DNA of 51,603 bases from Candidatus Puniceispirillum sp. (GCA_016780525.1 JADHLR010000001.1:1-51603); one strand, 5' to 3'. Shown: positions 1 through 9,291, counted from the first letter of the stretch. Notes: a model not told the origin generated them from the letters alone. Numbers and translations: made by a program.

Positions 1-1756
1 AATCACGCACCCCGGCCACCGACAAAATGCTGTTTTCGGTTTCCTGCACCAGCAGGTCACGTTCCTTCGCCGATAAATCACCGCGTGCCAGCACCTGCAC
101 CTGCGCCTGTTCCGGCTCAATATCCGGGAAAAACTCAACACCCAGACCGGCCGATACATAGCCCATAAAGCTGGCTGTCATGATACTGACAACGGCTGTC
201 ATCACAACGATTGGCCGGCGCACGGCAAATTTCAGGACCCGCCGGTAAAATTGCGGCGCTGTTGCCACCACCGCGGTTCGGTCAATATGGCGTTTGCCAA
301 TCAACCCCCCTAATACCGGAATAAAAATCAACGCCATCAGCAAGGATGCGACCAACACGGCGACCACGGTCATCGGCAGATATTTCATAAATTGCCCGAC
401 TATTCCCGGCCAGACAAGCAATGGCAAAAACACCATCAATGTGGTGATTGTCGATGAAATAATTGGCCAGGCCATACGCTGTGCACCGGCCCGGTAAGCG
501 TCGCGCCGATGCATGCCGGTGGCAATTTGCCGATCCGCATATTCGGTGGTGACAATGACCCCGTCAACCAGCATGCCGGCGACCAATATCAACGAGAACA
601 GCACGACAATATTCATCGTCACACCGACTGCGTTCAGCACCGTAATGCCGACAAAAAATGATCCGGGAATAGCCAGACCCACCAATGTTGCATTACGCAA
701 CCCCAGCATTGCCAGAACCACGATCATCACAATGATCACCGCCGCCATGACATTATTGCCAAGATCACTTAACATGCGGCGCACTTCCTGCGAATCGTCA
801 AAAAGATAGCTGACTTTGACATCCGGGCTGATTTTCGGTGCGGCGTTGTCGATCACTGTGCGTGCCGCCTCAACAACTTCGATCACATTGGCGCCAACCC
901 GCTTGCGGACATCCAGCACAATCGCCGCTTCACCATTCACCCGGCTCCAGCCTTCGGCCTGCCGAAAGGTGCGGCGCACCACCGCCACATCGCCAAAATT
1001 GATGCTGCGGCCATCGCGTGCTTTGATCGGCATATTGATCAGATCGTCAACCGTTTCGATCACACCCGGCACCTTGACCACCAGCCGGCCGCCGCCATCA
1101 TCAATCGCCCCGGCCGTCACCAGCTGGTTATTCTGCCGCACCAGATTGCTGACTTCAGACGGGTCAATGCCATAGGCCTCAATCGCCGACGCATCGACCA
1201 GAATTTCCAAAACCTCTTCGCGATCACCGCCAATCTCAACTTCAAGAACACCCGGCAGTGATTCAAGACGGTCTTTGATACGCCGCGCGGCCTGCACCAT
1301 TTCGCGCTCCGGCACCGGCCCGTAAAGCGCCGCCGTCAACACCGGAAACAACGACAGGCTGACCTCGATAACTTTTGGTTCATCGGCATCTGCCGGCAAA
1401 TCCGGCTTGGCATCATCTACCGCCTGTCGCACATCGGCAATGGCGGTATCAATATCTTCGCCAGCGGCAAACTCCAGCGACACCGATCCATACCCCTCGG
1501 CTGCCACCGATGACATCCTGTCCAGCCCTTCGACCGAACGTAAATGTTTTTCCAGTGGCTTGACCAACAGACGTTCGGCATCTTCTGGCGAAATGCCCTC
1601 ATAGCCGACTGAAACATAAGCAACCGGAATATCAATATCAGGCCGGGCTTCTTTCGGAATGCTGAAATAGGACGACACCCCGGCTGCAAATAACAGCAAC
1701 AACCCCACCAATACCGCACTGGTTCGCGAAAACGCCGCATTGATGATGCTGTTCAT
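1..1756 (-). CDS. RND family efflux transporter permease, partial (N-terminal ~585 aa)
   Basis: Inner-membrane proton-driven pump of the AcrB/HAE type. The ATG at 1756-1754 begins MNSIINAAFSRTSAVLVG, a short cytoplasmic start followed by the first membrane helix, and leads into a periplasmic stretch with the RND signature SPEDAERLLVKPLEKHL. Around positions 490-620 the reverse strand encodes the helix-4 motif LVAGMLVDGVIVTTEYADR. It keeps the first of the two Asp residues used for proton relay in AcrB and has Gly in place of the second, as many non-AcrB RND pumps do. Its start overlaps the stop of the upstream membrane-fusion gene by 4 bp (ATGA), so the two are translationally coupled. The gene runs off the left edge, so roughly the C-terminal 40-45% is unseen. 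The substrate cannot be deduced. Confidence 0.9.
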   Translation of the reverse strand, partial: MNSIINAAFSRTSAVLVGLLLLFAAGVSSYFSIPKEARPDIDIPVAYVSVGYEGISPEDAERLLVKPLEKHLRSVEGLDRMSSVAAEGYGSVSLEFAAGEDIDTAIADVRQAVDDAKPDLPADADEPKVIEVSLSLFPVLTAALYGPVPEREMVQAARRIKDRLESLPGVLEVEIGGDREEVLEILVDASAIEAYGIDPSEVSNLVRQNNQLVTAGAIDDGGGRLVVKVPGVIETVDDLINMPIKARDGRSINFGDVAVVRRTFRQAEGWSRVNGEAAIVLDVRKRVGANVIEVVEAARTVIDNAAPKISPDVKVSYLFDDSQEVRRMLSDLGNNVMAAVIIVMIVVLAMLGLRNATLVGLAIPGSFFVGITVLNAVGVTMNIVVLFSLILVAGMLVDGVIVTTEYADRQIATGMHRRDAYRAGAQRMAWPIISSTITTLMVFLPLLVWPGIVGQFMKYLPMTVVAVLVASLLMALIFIPVLGGLIGKRHIDRTAVVATAPQFYRRVLKFAVRRPIVVMTAVVSIMTASFMGYVSAGLGVEFFPDIEPEQAQVQVLARGDLSAKERDLLVQETENSILSVAGVRD

Positions 1757-2853
1757 GATGCCGAAGCCAGACTATAAGTAACAGCGTCGCCAGCAGACAC
1801 AAAAGCCTGCCCGACAGTTAATAAAATTGTGCCGTTATCCAGCCCTGAGACAAAGACCAGTTCAGCCCCGGTGCGCACCACCTCAACCGGTACAAGATGC
1901 ACCAGGTCACCGCGGCTGACCTTGGCCATCAGCTGACCATTTTCGGTAACCGACAAATGCGCTGGCGACACCCCAAAAGCGGTCACCACGCCGGTATCAA
2001 TGGTCGCTTCAACGCTCATGCCGGCGCGCAGCAAACGGTCGCTATTTGGCATATCGATGGTCACCTCAAATGTCCGCGTTGCGGCATTTGACTGGGCGGC
2101 AATTTTCGTCACTTTGCCCTGACGTTTGACGCCGGACACCAGCAATGTCACAGCGTTACCAATGTTGATATTGGCGATGTCTGTCTGTGGCACGGCAACC
2201 ACCACCGACAGCGTATCAAGACCCAGAATGGTCGCCGCCGGCATATCGCTGCGCATGCGTTCGCCGGCCTCTACATGCAGGGTTTCAAGATGGCCCGACA
2301 CCGGCGAGGCAATCACCGTGTCATCAAGCTGCTCTTGCAGCAGCGTCAGTTGCACCAGCGCATTCTGGTAATCGGCGGCACGCTCTGCTTGTTCAAGCGG
2401 GGCGCTGAAATTTTCCTTGGCCAAACGCGCCGCCACTTCCTGGCGTTTTTTGGCAACCTCCAGATTGGCCCGTGCGGCGCGAATTTGCTCGGGTAATGTG
2501 CCGGAATCAAGCTGCACCAGAACATCGCCTTTTTTTACGTCACTTCCCTCTTTGCTGCCGATTTTGACAATCTCACCGGATGTTTTCGCCGACACGGTCA
2601 CCACAAATTCGGCCTCACTAAAGCCGTTGGCACGCACAACTTGGGTGATTGGCTGGTTTTCGACGCGGACAGCCGACACGATAAATTGCGGGGTTTTTTT
2701 CGCCGCATCTTCAGCGCTATCTATCTCAGCTTCGGCTGTCGGCGCCGATCCAAAGATGTTGTCAGACAGCATCCACGCGGTAACGCCGAGCGCCACCGCC
2801 CCGGCCAGAATATAAGATTTTTTTGAAGTCATTTCTGCCGCCTTGCCAGACAT
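1753..2853 (-). CDS. RND efflux periplasmic adaptor (HlyD/membrane-fusion family)
   Basis: Periplasmic adaptor linking the RND pump at 1-1756 to an outer-membrane channel. One N-terminal membrane segment (about residues 14-30) anchors it. A lipoyl-like half motif (SGEIVKIGSKEGSDVKKGDVLVQLD split around residues 92-116), an alpha-hairpin rich in Ala/Leu/Glu (about 118-178) and the returning half motif (ASPVSGHLETLHVEAGERM, about 181-199) follow in the usual order, then beta-barrel and membrane-proximal domains. Length (366 aa) is normal. The in-frame ATG at 2832 has the better ribosome site (AAGG about 8 bp upstream), so residues 1-7 may not be translated. First gene of a two-gene operon with the permease. 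No outer-membrane channel gene is visible. Confidence 0.9.
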   Translation of the reverse strand: MSGKAAEMTSKKSYILAGAVALGVTAWMLSDNIFGSAPTAEAEIDSAEDAAKKTPQFIVSAVRVENQPITQVVRANGFSEAEFVVTVSAKTSGEIVKIGSKEGSDVKKGDVLVQLDSGTLPEQIRAARANLEVAKKRQEVAARLAKENFSAPLEQAERAADYQNALVQLTLLQEQLDDTVIASPVSGHLETLHVEAGERMRSDMPAATILGLDTLSVVVAVPQTDIANINIGNAVTLLVSGVKRQGKVTKIAAQSNAATRTFEVTIDMPNSDRLLRAGMSVEATIDTGVVTAFGVSPAHLSVTENGQLMAKVSRGDLVHLVPVEVVRTGAELVFVSGLDNGTILLTVGQAFVSAGDAVTYSLASAS

Positions 2854-2916
2854 GTGTCATCTTGGACTGCCCACACACATATAAGTCGTTTTACCCACCG
2901 CTGCAAGACAGACAGC

Positions 2917-4530
2917 TTATCTCCGGCTTGCTAGAATCAGTTCAGCGGCCTTATGCGCCACCATAATTGTCGGCGCATTTGTATTGGCCGAGGTGATGTT
3001 TGGAAAGATCGCCGCATCAGCCACCCGCAGCCGGTCAACACCATACACACGAAGCTGTGGATCAACGACACAATGGCGTTGATCAGGCCCCATCCGGCAG
3101 GTGCCAGTCGGATGAAACACCGTGCCGCTACGCGCTTTGAAATCGTCAAGAATATGCGCGTCTGACAGGGCCTGCAAATCAGTCTCCGGCGGCGCTGCCA
3201 GTAATTGCTGTACCGCCGGGCTATGTTGCATACGCCCGATAAAGCGTGCCATCCGGATCACATCATCAAGATCACGCTGATCATCCAGATAATTGCCATG
3301 AATGGCTGGCGCAACTGTGGCATCCGGCGATTTTATCGACACCGATCCGGTGCTGTGGGGGCGGCAGGCATTAAAGCTAAGAACAAAGCCGGGGGCGCGA
3401 TCCGGTTTTGTCAGCCGGCGCTTGTTATCATCGGGAATACGATAGGTAATCGGGTTGATATAAAGCTGTGTGTCCAGTCGCGGCGCGTCTGCTGTTGCCC
3501 GCACCAACCCGCCAAGCTGGTTGACACCAATCGATAACGGCCCCTGACGCTGTAATAGATAGCGCGCCCCTGCCAGCAGCAGATGCGGCCAGCTGCCCAA
3601 AATATTATTCAATGTCGGGCGGTTTGCCAGATGGAAATAATTGATGCCAAGATGATCAGCCAGATGCTGGCCGACATTTGGCTGATCACAGACAGTTTCA
3701 ATGCCGTGCGACTGACACAACGCGCCGGGGCCGATGCCGGATAATTGCAAGATATGGGGTGACCCGATGGCACCGGCTGCCAAGATGATTTCGGCACGCG
3801 CCGAAAAAATATGCGACTGGCCATGCTGTTCTGCCGCCACCCCCACCGCAGCACCATCTCGTATGATGAGTTTGGTTACCATGGCACCGGTCATAACCCG
3901 CAGATTTTGCCGGTGTTTCGCTGGCCATAAAAACGCCGTTGCCGATGAACAGCGCTTGCCATTGCGGGTGGTGATATAATAGGGGTAGACGCCTTCGCCG
4001 CTCATCTGACAGCGCTCTTTATGCGGTATCTGCAACTCGCGGCTCATCGCAAAAAATGCCGATTTAATCGGATGATATTGATCGGCGACATCGGTAATTG
4101 TCAGCTTGCCAGCCGCATTTTGCGGTGGCTGATTGGCGCCGACAACGCTCTCAAAACGCTCAAAAAAAGGTAACAGAGACTGATAATCCCAGCCCGCATT
4201 ACCAGCCCGCTGCCAGTCGTCATAATCGCTTGCTTGCCCGCGGTGATAGACCAGCGCGTTAATTGAGCCGGATCCCCCCAAAACCTTGCCGCGTGGCATA
4301 TACATGCTGCGGCCGTTAAGCCCGGCCTCGGGCACCCCATGAAACCGCCAATTCACCGATGGGTCAGTAAAGGTCGCACCATAGCCGATTGGCGTCTGCA
4401 CCCAGAAACGGCGATCCGACGGCCCTGCCTCAAGCAGTAAAACCGAGTGCCGCCCATCCGCGCTCAGCTTGTCCGCCAGCACACATCCGGCTGAACCTGC
4501 TCCGACAATAATATAATCAAATGCTGTCAT
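2917..4530 (-). CDS. GMC family oxidoreductase (choline/alcohol dehydrogenase-like flavoprotein)
   Basis: FAD-dependent oxidation of a primary alcohol, cytoplasmic or loosely membrane-associated. From the ATG at 4530 (537 aa) the protein starts MTAFDYIIVGAGSAGCVLA, an ideal Rossmann GxGxxG placed at the very N terminus. The reading frame extends 19 codons further upstream (to 4587), but that part has no family similarity. The GMC signature PRGKVLGGSGSINALVYHRG lies near residues 80-100, and the second signature region GAIGSPHILQLSGIGPG near 250-270. The catalytic His is in HPTGTCRMG (about His473) and the partner Asn in NTNAPTIMVAH (about Asn518). Single gene between pyrE and the efflux operon; no betaine aldehyde dehydrogenase or transporter is adjacent, so choline as substrate is only one option. 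Confidence 0.88.
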   Translation of the reverse strand: MTAFDYIIVGAGSAGCVLADKLSADGRHSVLLLEAGPSDRRFWVQTPIGYGATFTDPSVNWRFHGVPEAGLNGRSMYMPRGKVLGGSGSINALVYHRGQASDYDDWQRAGNAGWDYQSLLPFFERFESVVGANQPPQNAAGKLTITDVADQYHPIKSAFFAMSRELQIPHKERCQMSGEGVYPYYITTRNGKRCSSATAFLWPAKHRQNLRVMTGAMVTKLIIRDGAAVGVAAEQHGQSHIFSARAEIILAAGAIGSPHILQLSGIGPGALCQSHGIETVCDQPNVGQHLADHLGINYFHLANRPTLNNILGSWPHLLLAGARYLLQRQGPLSIGVNQLGGLVRATADAPRLDTQLYINPITYRIPDDNKRRLTKPDRAPGFVLSFNACRPHSTGSVSIKSPDATVAPAIHGNYLDDQRDLDDVIRMARFIGRMQHSPAVQQLLAAPPETDLQALSDAHILDDFKARSGTVFHPTGTCRMGPDQRHCVVDPQLRVYGVDRLRVADAAIFPNITSANTNAPTIMVAHKAAELILASRR

Positions 4531-4673
4531 CGTCCCCACCAACCGCAACGATGCTGTGCCACTGGCAGCCATGCCCGTTTGATGCAAATTCTGTTGCAGA
4601 GTGAGGCCAAACCGGGCTATTTTGCAATGCGAAAAATCACCGGCTGCAAAAATTTCCGACCGACTACGCGCAG

Positions 4674-5375
4674 CTAGACACCGCCATGCGCCTGTGACCA
4701 GTCTCGCGGATTATGCAAAAACGCCTCAACCGCCGACAGCGTCGCCGTGTCAAACCGACCCGACTCCTTGCAGGCTGCCAGAACATCCCACCATGTCGCC
4801 AGATAATGCAGCTTGATACCAACCTCGGCCAGACGATCGGGCGTGTCGGTGAAAATATCATAATAGAAAATGACAAAAGTATGCGCGACTTCAGCACCGG
4901 CGGTGCGCAAAGCCTCAACAAAATTCAGCTTGCTGCCACCATCGGTGGTCAAATCTTCAACCAGCAGGATTCGCTGGCCGTCTTTAATGTCGCCCTCAAT
5001 TCTGGCATCGCGGCCAAAGCCTTTTGGTTTTTTCCGTACATATTGCATGGGAAGATGCGTGCGCTCGGCAAGCCATGCGGCAAACGGAATGCCAGCGGTT
5101 TCGCCACCAGCCAGCGCATCCAGCGACTCATAGCCAATATCATTCAGAATCACCGTTGCGCCATAATCCATCATGGCCGCCCGCATCCGCGGAAATGAAA
5201 TGATTTTGCGGCAATCAATATAGACCGGGCTGACCATCCCGGAGGTCAGTTTGAACGGCTCGTCGGCGCGGAATAATACCGCATCAATTTCAAGCAGCAT
5301 GCGCGCCACAGACCGGGCCATCGCGGCTTTGTCATAAACATATGTGATATCACCGCCTGCTGAATAATCGCTCAT
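4674..5375 (-). CDS. pyrE: Orotate phosphoribosyltransferase
   Basis: Transfers the phosphoribosyl group of PRPP to orotate to give OMP, the fifth step of de novo pyrimidine synthesis; cytoplasmic. The N-terminal hood motif FKLTSGMVSPVYIDCRK (about residues 41-57), the catalytic loop VRKKPKGFG (113-121) and the PRPP-binding motif VEDLTTDGGS (139-148) are all present. At 233 aa it belongs to the longer alphaproteobacterial form. Start ATG at 5375 has CAGGATGG upstream. It stands between typA and the GMC gene in the same direction, with a 15-bp tandem duplication just upstream (5388-5416). The assignment is firm. Confidence 0.96.
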   Translation of the reverse strand: MSDYSAGGDITYVYDKAAMARSVARMLLEIDAVLFRADEPFKLTSGMVSPVYIDCRKIISFPRMRAAMMDYGATVILNDIGYESLDALAGGETAGIPFAAWLAERTHLPMQYVRKKPKGFGRDARIEGDIKDGQRILLVEDLTTDGGSKLNFVEALRTAGAEVAHTFVIFYYDIFTDTPDRLAEVGIKLHYLATWWDVLAACKESGRFDTATLSAVEAFLHNPRDWSQAHGGV

Positions 5376-5387
5376 CTGGCCATCCTG

Positions 5388-5416
5388 TTACTGGTTTTGT
5401 CTTTACTGGTTCTGTC
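5388..5416. repeat. Two-copy tandem repeat, 15-bp period, upstream of pyrE
   Basis: The 14-mer TTACTGGTTTTGTC (5388-5401) recurs one base later as TTACTGGTTCTGTC (5403-5416). It lies in the 142-bp gap between typA and pyrE. I see no terminator or promoter-like palindrome in this gap. It is one of a series of short tandem duplications in the window. Confidence 0.8.
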
Positions 5417-5517
5417 ATTGCTTGCGCAGCACCGCGCCGCGCCGAGCATCATAGCGATAACCGCCCGGCTTGTCATTATCGTGTTATCTGATTGACGCAG
5501 CCGACAGACCGGCGGGA

Positions 5518-7332
5518 TCAGGCGCGCGCTGCTTTTTTGCGTTCATGTGGACACAGATATTGTTTGCGCAGCCGCAGGTTGGTTGGCGTCACTTCAAGCA
5601 ATTCATCTTCATTGATATAGGCCATCATTTCTTCGAGCGACATCCGCACCGGCGGCACCAGCTTGACAGCATCATCGCTCCCCGACGCCCGCACATTGGT
5701 CAATTGCTTGCCTTTGAGCACATTGATCTCAAGGTCATTGCCCCGGCTATGTTCACCAACGATCATGCCCTGATAGACAGCGGTTTGCGGCCCCACAAAC
5801 ATCTGCCCGCGATCCTGCAGGTTAAACAGCGCATAGGCCACAGCCATGCCGGAATCAGTCGATATCAAAGCACCATTACGGCGGCTTTCGATGGGCCCTT
5901 TATGCGGCCCGAATGAGTGAAAAATACGGTTTAATACGCCGGTGCCACGGGTCTGTGTCAAAAACCGGCTTTGATAGCCAATCAGCCCGCGCGACGGGGC
6001 CAAAAACAACAGCCGGGTTTTGCCGGCACCAGCCGACCGCATATCCAGCATTTCGCCTTTGCGCCGGTTCAGACTGTCAACAACAGCGCTGGCATATTCC
6101 TCGTCAACATCAATGGTCACTTCTTCAATTGGCTCAAGGCGGCTGCCATCTTCGGCTTGCTGATACAACACACGCGGCCGCGACACGGTCATCTCAAAAC
6201 CCTCGCGGCGCATGGTTTCGATCAATACGCCAAGCTGTAATTCGCCACGCCCACCAATTTCAAAAGCATCACGGTTGCTGCTTTCGGTAAAGGTGATCGC
6301 CACATTGGTCTCTGCCTCGGCCAGCAATCGTTCCCGAATCACCGTCGAGGTCACTTTTTTGCCCTCACGGCCGGCGAGCGGCGAATCATTGACCGTGATA
6401 TTGACCGACATTGTTGGCGGATCAATCGGTGTTGAGCGTAATGGCTCGGTCACTTCGGGCACACAGATCGTGTCGGAAACCGAGCTTTTCGTCAGCCCGG
6501 CAATACATACAATGTCACCCGCCATCACCTTATCAACCGGCACCCGGCTGGTGCCTTCAAACCGCAATAATTTTGTCAGCCGGCCGCTTTCCACAACCTC
6601 GCCATCCAGATTCAGTCCACGCACCGAATCATTGACCGATGCCTGGCCCTGCATCACCCGACCGACAAGACAGCGCCCAAGATAAGGATCTGAATCGAGC
6701 AAGGTCGCCAGCATGGCAAATGGCGCATCATGCGCGACATCAGGCTGCGGCACATGGTCGAGGATCACATCCAGCAACGGGTGCAGATTATCCCGTGGGT
6801 CTTCCAGTTCGCGCACACACCAGCCATCACGACCAGACGCGTAGAGAATAGGAAATTCAAGCTGTTGTTCATTCGCATCAAGTGCCACAAACAAATCAAA
6901 AACCTCGTCCACGACCTCTTCCGGGCGGGCATCACCACGATCAATTTTATTGATGATGACAATCGGCCGCAGCCCTTGTGCCAGCGCCTTGCCAAGAACA
7001 AATTTCGTTTGTGGCATTGGCCCCTCGGCAGCGTCGGTAAGCAGAATCACACCATCCGCCATGCCAAGAACACGCTCGACCTCACCGCCAAAATCAGCAT
7101 GGCCGGGGGTGTCGATGATATTGATTCGTATATCGCGCCACATAATTGATGTCGGTTTGGCAAGAATGGTGATGCCGCGTTCTTTTTCCAGATCACCTGA
7201 ATCCATCATCCTTTCATCGACCGTCTGATTGTCGCGGAACATGCCGCTTTGTTTCATGATCGAGTCGATGAGTGTCGTTTTGCCATGGTCAACATGGGCA
7301 ATAATGGCAATATTGCGCAATTCCTGGGTCAT
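5518..7332 (-). CDS. typA: Ribosome-associated translational GTPase TypA/BipA
   Basis: Translational GTPase that binds 70S ribosomes and supports assembly and growth under stress. G1 AHVDHGKTT (residues 12-20), G2 region ERGITI (51-56), G3 DTPGHAD (74-80) and G4 NKID (128-131) are intact. The BipA-specific C-terminal part contains the stretch SRGLIGYQSRFLTQTRGTG and ends lysine-rich. Length 604 aa is the family norm. ATG at 7332. It is monocistronic-looking: 113 bp separate it from the aquaporin stop and 142 bp from pyrE. Its leader carries an 18-bp tandem duplication (7352-7382). Confidence 0.97.
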   Translation of the reverse strand: MTQELRNIAIIAHVDHGKTTLIDSIMKQSGMFRDNQTVDERMMDSGDLEKERGITILAKPTSIMWRDIRINIIDTPGHADFGGEVERVLGMADGVILLTDAAEGPMPQTKFVLGKALAQGLRPIVIINKIDRGDARPEEVVDEVFDLFVALDANEQQLEFPILYASGRDGWCVRELEDPRDNLHPLLDVILDHVPQPDVAHDAPFAMLATLLDSDPYLGRCLVGRVMQGQASVNDSVRGLNLDGEVVESGRLTKLLRFEGTSRVPVDKVMAGDIVCIAGLTKSSVSDTICVPEVTEPLRSTPIDPPTMSVNITVNDSPLAGREGKKVTSTVIRERLLAEAETNVAITFTESSNRDAFEIGGRGELQLGVLIETMRREGFEMTVSRPRVLYQQAEDGSRLEPIEEVTIDVDEEYASAVVDSLNRRKGEMLDMRSAGAGKTRLLFLAPSRGLIGYQSRFLTQTRGTGVLNRIFHSFGPHKGPIESRRNGALISTDSGMAVAYALFNLQDRGQMFVGPQTAVYQGMIVGEHSRGNDLEINVLKGKQLTNVRASGSDDAVKLVPPVRMSLEEMMAYINEDELLEVTPTNLRLRKQYLCPHERKKAARA

Positions 7333-7351
7333 ATAAATGTCTCTTATTTTG

Positions 7352-7382
7352 GCGTCATATCGGGGTTTAGCGTCATATCGGG
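7352..7382. repeat. Two-copy tandem repeat, 18-bp period, typA leader
   Basis: GCGTCATATCGGG occurs at 7352-7364 and again at 7370-7382, exactly 18 bp apart. It lies between the typA start (7332) and the aquaporin stop (7446), probably in the typA promoter or leader. No other element is evident in this 113-bp gap. Confidence 0.85.
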
Positions 7383-7445
7383 CCCGCGCCGCATTCCTAC
7401 TGCCAATACACAGTAATGGAAAGCGTTATTTTACACGCCAGCCGA

Positions 7446-8114
7446 CTATTTCACACTCTGATCGGCAAAAAGCCAGCCGCAAACAAGGCTGGCAGCGGCA
7501 GCGGCAAGCATCTGCGCGATAATGAAAAACGGCATATCACCGGGGAAAATACCCGAAAAACTATCGGTGAATGAGCGCGCAATGGTCACCGCCGGATTGG
7601 CAAAACTGGTCGATGCGGTGAACCAATAGGCAGCCGTGATATACAGCCCGACCAGCCATGGCACGGCTGTCTGGCGATAACAAATGCCACCAAAAATGAC
7701 CGCCAGAAGACCAAAAGTGGCGACAAATTCAGACCCATATTGCGCCATCCCGGATCGCATATGCGCCGAGGTCTGCCAGACCGTTTGTTCAAACATCAGA
7801 TGCGCCAAAACCGTTCCGCACAGGCCACCAATAATTTGCCAGATCGCATATAGCGCGGCAATTTTCGGCGTGATTTCACCGCGCAGGGCAAAGGCAAAAC
7901 TGACCGCCGGGTTGAAATGCGCGCCGGATAGCGGGCCAAGAATTGTAATTAACACCACCAGAATGGCACCGGTGGCAATGGTATTGCCAAGCAAAGCAAT
8001 GGCCACATTACCACCCGCCAGTTGCTCGGCCATGATGCCTGACCCGACAACCGTGGCGACCAGCATCATCGTGCCAAACCATTCGGCAAATAACCGGCGT
8101 GACAGGCTGACCAT
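7446..8114 (-). CDS. Aquaporin/MIP family channel, probably AqpS-like arsenite/glycerol facilitator
   Basis: Six-helix inner-membrane channel. Both half-helix motifs are present: HFNPAVSFAF (NPA at 68-70) and FANPAVTIAR (NPA at 173-175) with the selectivity-filter Arg180. Length 222 aa is typical. It follows arsC directly, the arsC stop and the aquaporin start sharing one base (TGATG), so the two are coupled. In Sinorhizobium meliloti the aquaglyceroporin AqpS works with ArsC: arsenate is reduced inside the cell and arsenite leaves through the channel. The same role is inferred here from position. No arsR, arsB or acr3 gene is adjacent. A plain water or glycerol channel remains possible. Confidence 0.85.
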   Translation of the reverse strand: MVSLSRRLFAEWFGTMMLVATVVGSGIMAEQLAGGNVAIALLGNTIATGAILVVLITILGPLSGAHFNPAVSFAFALRGEITPKIAALYAIWQIIGGLCGTVLAHLMFEQTVWQTSAHMRSGMAQYGSEFVATFGLLAVIFGGICYRQTAVPWLVGLYITAAYWFTASTSFANPAVTIARSFTDSFSGIFPGDMPFFIIAQMLAAAAASLVCGWLFADQSVK

Positions 8115-8614
8115 CAGCTGGCCTCACGGCTTTGCAGCTGTTGCGCCAGACTGCCGATATTTGCGGCATTCGGATGCTGCGCCAACAGCTGTGTCAGGCG
8201 CTGTACGAAAACGTCATAGGTGGCCTTAAAGGCCGCATCAATTTCATCCCGATCACCCTCAACAGCGGCCGGGTCAGGCAGACCCCAATGCGCGGTTGCC
8301 GGGCGGCCGGGCCAGACCGGGCAGGTTTCGCCAGCCGCGTTATCGCAAACCGTCACAATCAAATCGAAATGCGGGGCATCAGCGCCGGAAAATTCATCCC
8401 AGCTTTTGGAACGCGCAAAACTGGTATCAATATCATGCTGGCGCAACACCGCAATGGCGTGCGGGTTTGGCATGCCGGTTGGAAATGAGCCAGCCGAAAA
8501 CACCCGGAAACCATCGCCGCCCAGAGTGCGCAATACCCCCTCGGCAATCAGCGATCGCGCCGAATTTCCAGTACATAAAAATAAGACATGAAGCGGTGCG
8601 GTCGATGCGGTCAC
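8114..8614 (-). CDS. arsC: Arsenate reductase, low-molecular-weight phosphatase (thioredoxin-coupled) type
   Basis: Reduces arsenate to arsenite using a cascade of three Cys residues. The phosphatase loop LFLCTGNSARS gives Cys14 and Arg20 (CX5R). The further pair Cys90 and Cys98 (VCDNAAGETC) corresponds to the thioredoxin-coupled ArsC redox pair. Length 166 aa. The start is GTG at 8614. It is the first gene of a two-gene operon with the aquaporin, divergent from the DUF2256 gene at 8665. Arsenate enters cells through phosphate transporters, and the Pst system is encoded a few kb away. Confidence 0.92.
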   Translation of the reverse strand: MTASTAPLHVLFLCTGNSARSLIAEGVLRTLGGDGFRVFSAGSFPTGMPNPHAIAVLRQHDIDTSFARSKSWDEFSGADAPHFDLIVTVCDNAAGETCPVWPGRPATAHWGLPDPAAVEGDRDEIDAAFKATYDVFVQRLTQLLAQHPNAANIGSLAQQLQSREAS

Positions 8615-8664
8615 GAGATACCAACCCTTTACATTTGTTAATATTTTTAAGATACAGGTCTAAT

Positions 8665-8811
8665 ATGACAAAGATGTTAAAAAAAGCCAACCTGCCAACA
8701 AAAATATGCGCCCATTGCGGACGCCCATTCACATGGCGCAAAAAATGGGAACGTGACTGGCCGCAGGTCCGCTATTGTTCAAAACGCTGCCAATCCGGCA
8801 AATCGGCTTAA
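8665..8811 (+). CDS. DUF2256 small zinc-ribbon-like protein
   Basis: A 48-residue basic protein: after MTKMLKKANLPT it has KICAHCGRPFTWRKKWERDW and then a CSKRC motif. The two CxxC/CxxxC pairs and the aromatic/basic core are the hallmark of the DUF2256 family, a conserved uncharacterised protein of marine bacteria and others, presumably zinc-binding. The ATG is at 8665; a longer in-frame extension exists upstream but runs antisense through arsC and is not supported. The gene converges on the YaiI gene, and the two TAA stop codons overlap (8808-8811). The function is unknown. Confidence 0.8.
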   Translation: MTKMLKKANLPTKICAHCGRPFTWRKKWERDWPQVRYCSKRCQSGKSA

Positions 8812-9278
8812 CCCCGGCCGCTGCTCGCCTGACGCAACAGCAATTCCAGCGCATTTCGGAACTGTGACCGGTCTCTGGCGGAAAAACTCTTGCCGCGATG
8901 TTTGCCGCCTTCCTGCATAAACACATCGGCTGCCCGCCGATCTGCCAGCAAATCGCGGGTGGCGAGCTGCATTCCGATATTTGACGCGGTAAAGATATCA
9001 CCATTCGGCCGCAACGCCACCGCGCCTGCCGCCAGCACTTTTGCTGCCAGTGGAATGTCACTGGTGATCACAATGTCACCCGGCTGCACCTGCATGGCGA
9101 TATATTTGTCGGCCTCATCCGGCCCGGCATCCACAATCACCAGCTCCACCAGCGGGTTGGCTGATGGCCGAATGCCGCCGTTTGATACCAATATCATGTT
9201 GCACTGATGGCGGTTTGCCAGCTGTTCGGTCTCGGCCTTGACCGGGCAGGCATCAGCATCAACGTAAATCACCGGCAT
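8808..9278 (-). CDS. UPF0178/DUF188 family protein (YaiI/YqxD-like)
   Basis: Begins MPVIYVDADACPVK, the conserved N terminus of this family, followed by NGGIRPSANPLVELVIVDAGPDEADKYI split over residues 34-60 and the motif ITSDIPLAAKVL. A fold related to PIN-domain nucleases with clustered Asp residues (Asp7, Asp9, and those in VDAGPDEAD and TSDIPL) has been proposed for this family, but no activity is established. Length 156 aa is normal. Good ribosome site (TAGGA) before the ATG at 9278. It lies 13 bp downstream of the unrecognised gene at 9292-9747 and is probably co-transcribed with it. Confidence 0.88.
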   Translation of the reverse strand: MPVIYVDADACPVKAETEQLANRHQCNMILVSNGGIRPSANPLVELVIVDAGPDEADKYIAMQVQPGDIVITSDIPLAAKVLAAGAVALRPNGDIFTASNIGMQLATRDLLADRRAADVFMQEGGKHRGKSFSARDRSQFRNALELLLRQASSGRG

Positions 9279-9291
9279 CAGTCCTACCCGG

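Noticed and set aside
4531..4587. N-terminal extension of the GMC oxidoreductase
   Set aside because: The added 19 residues precede the Rossmann motif without similarity, and the ATG at 4530 has a usable ribosome site.
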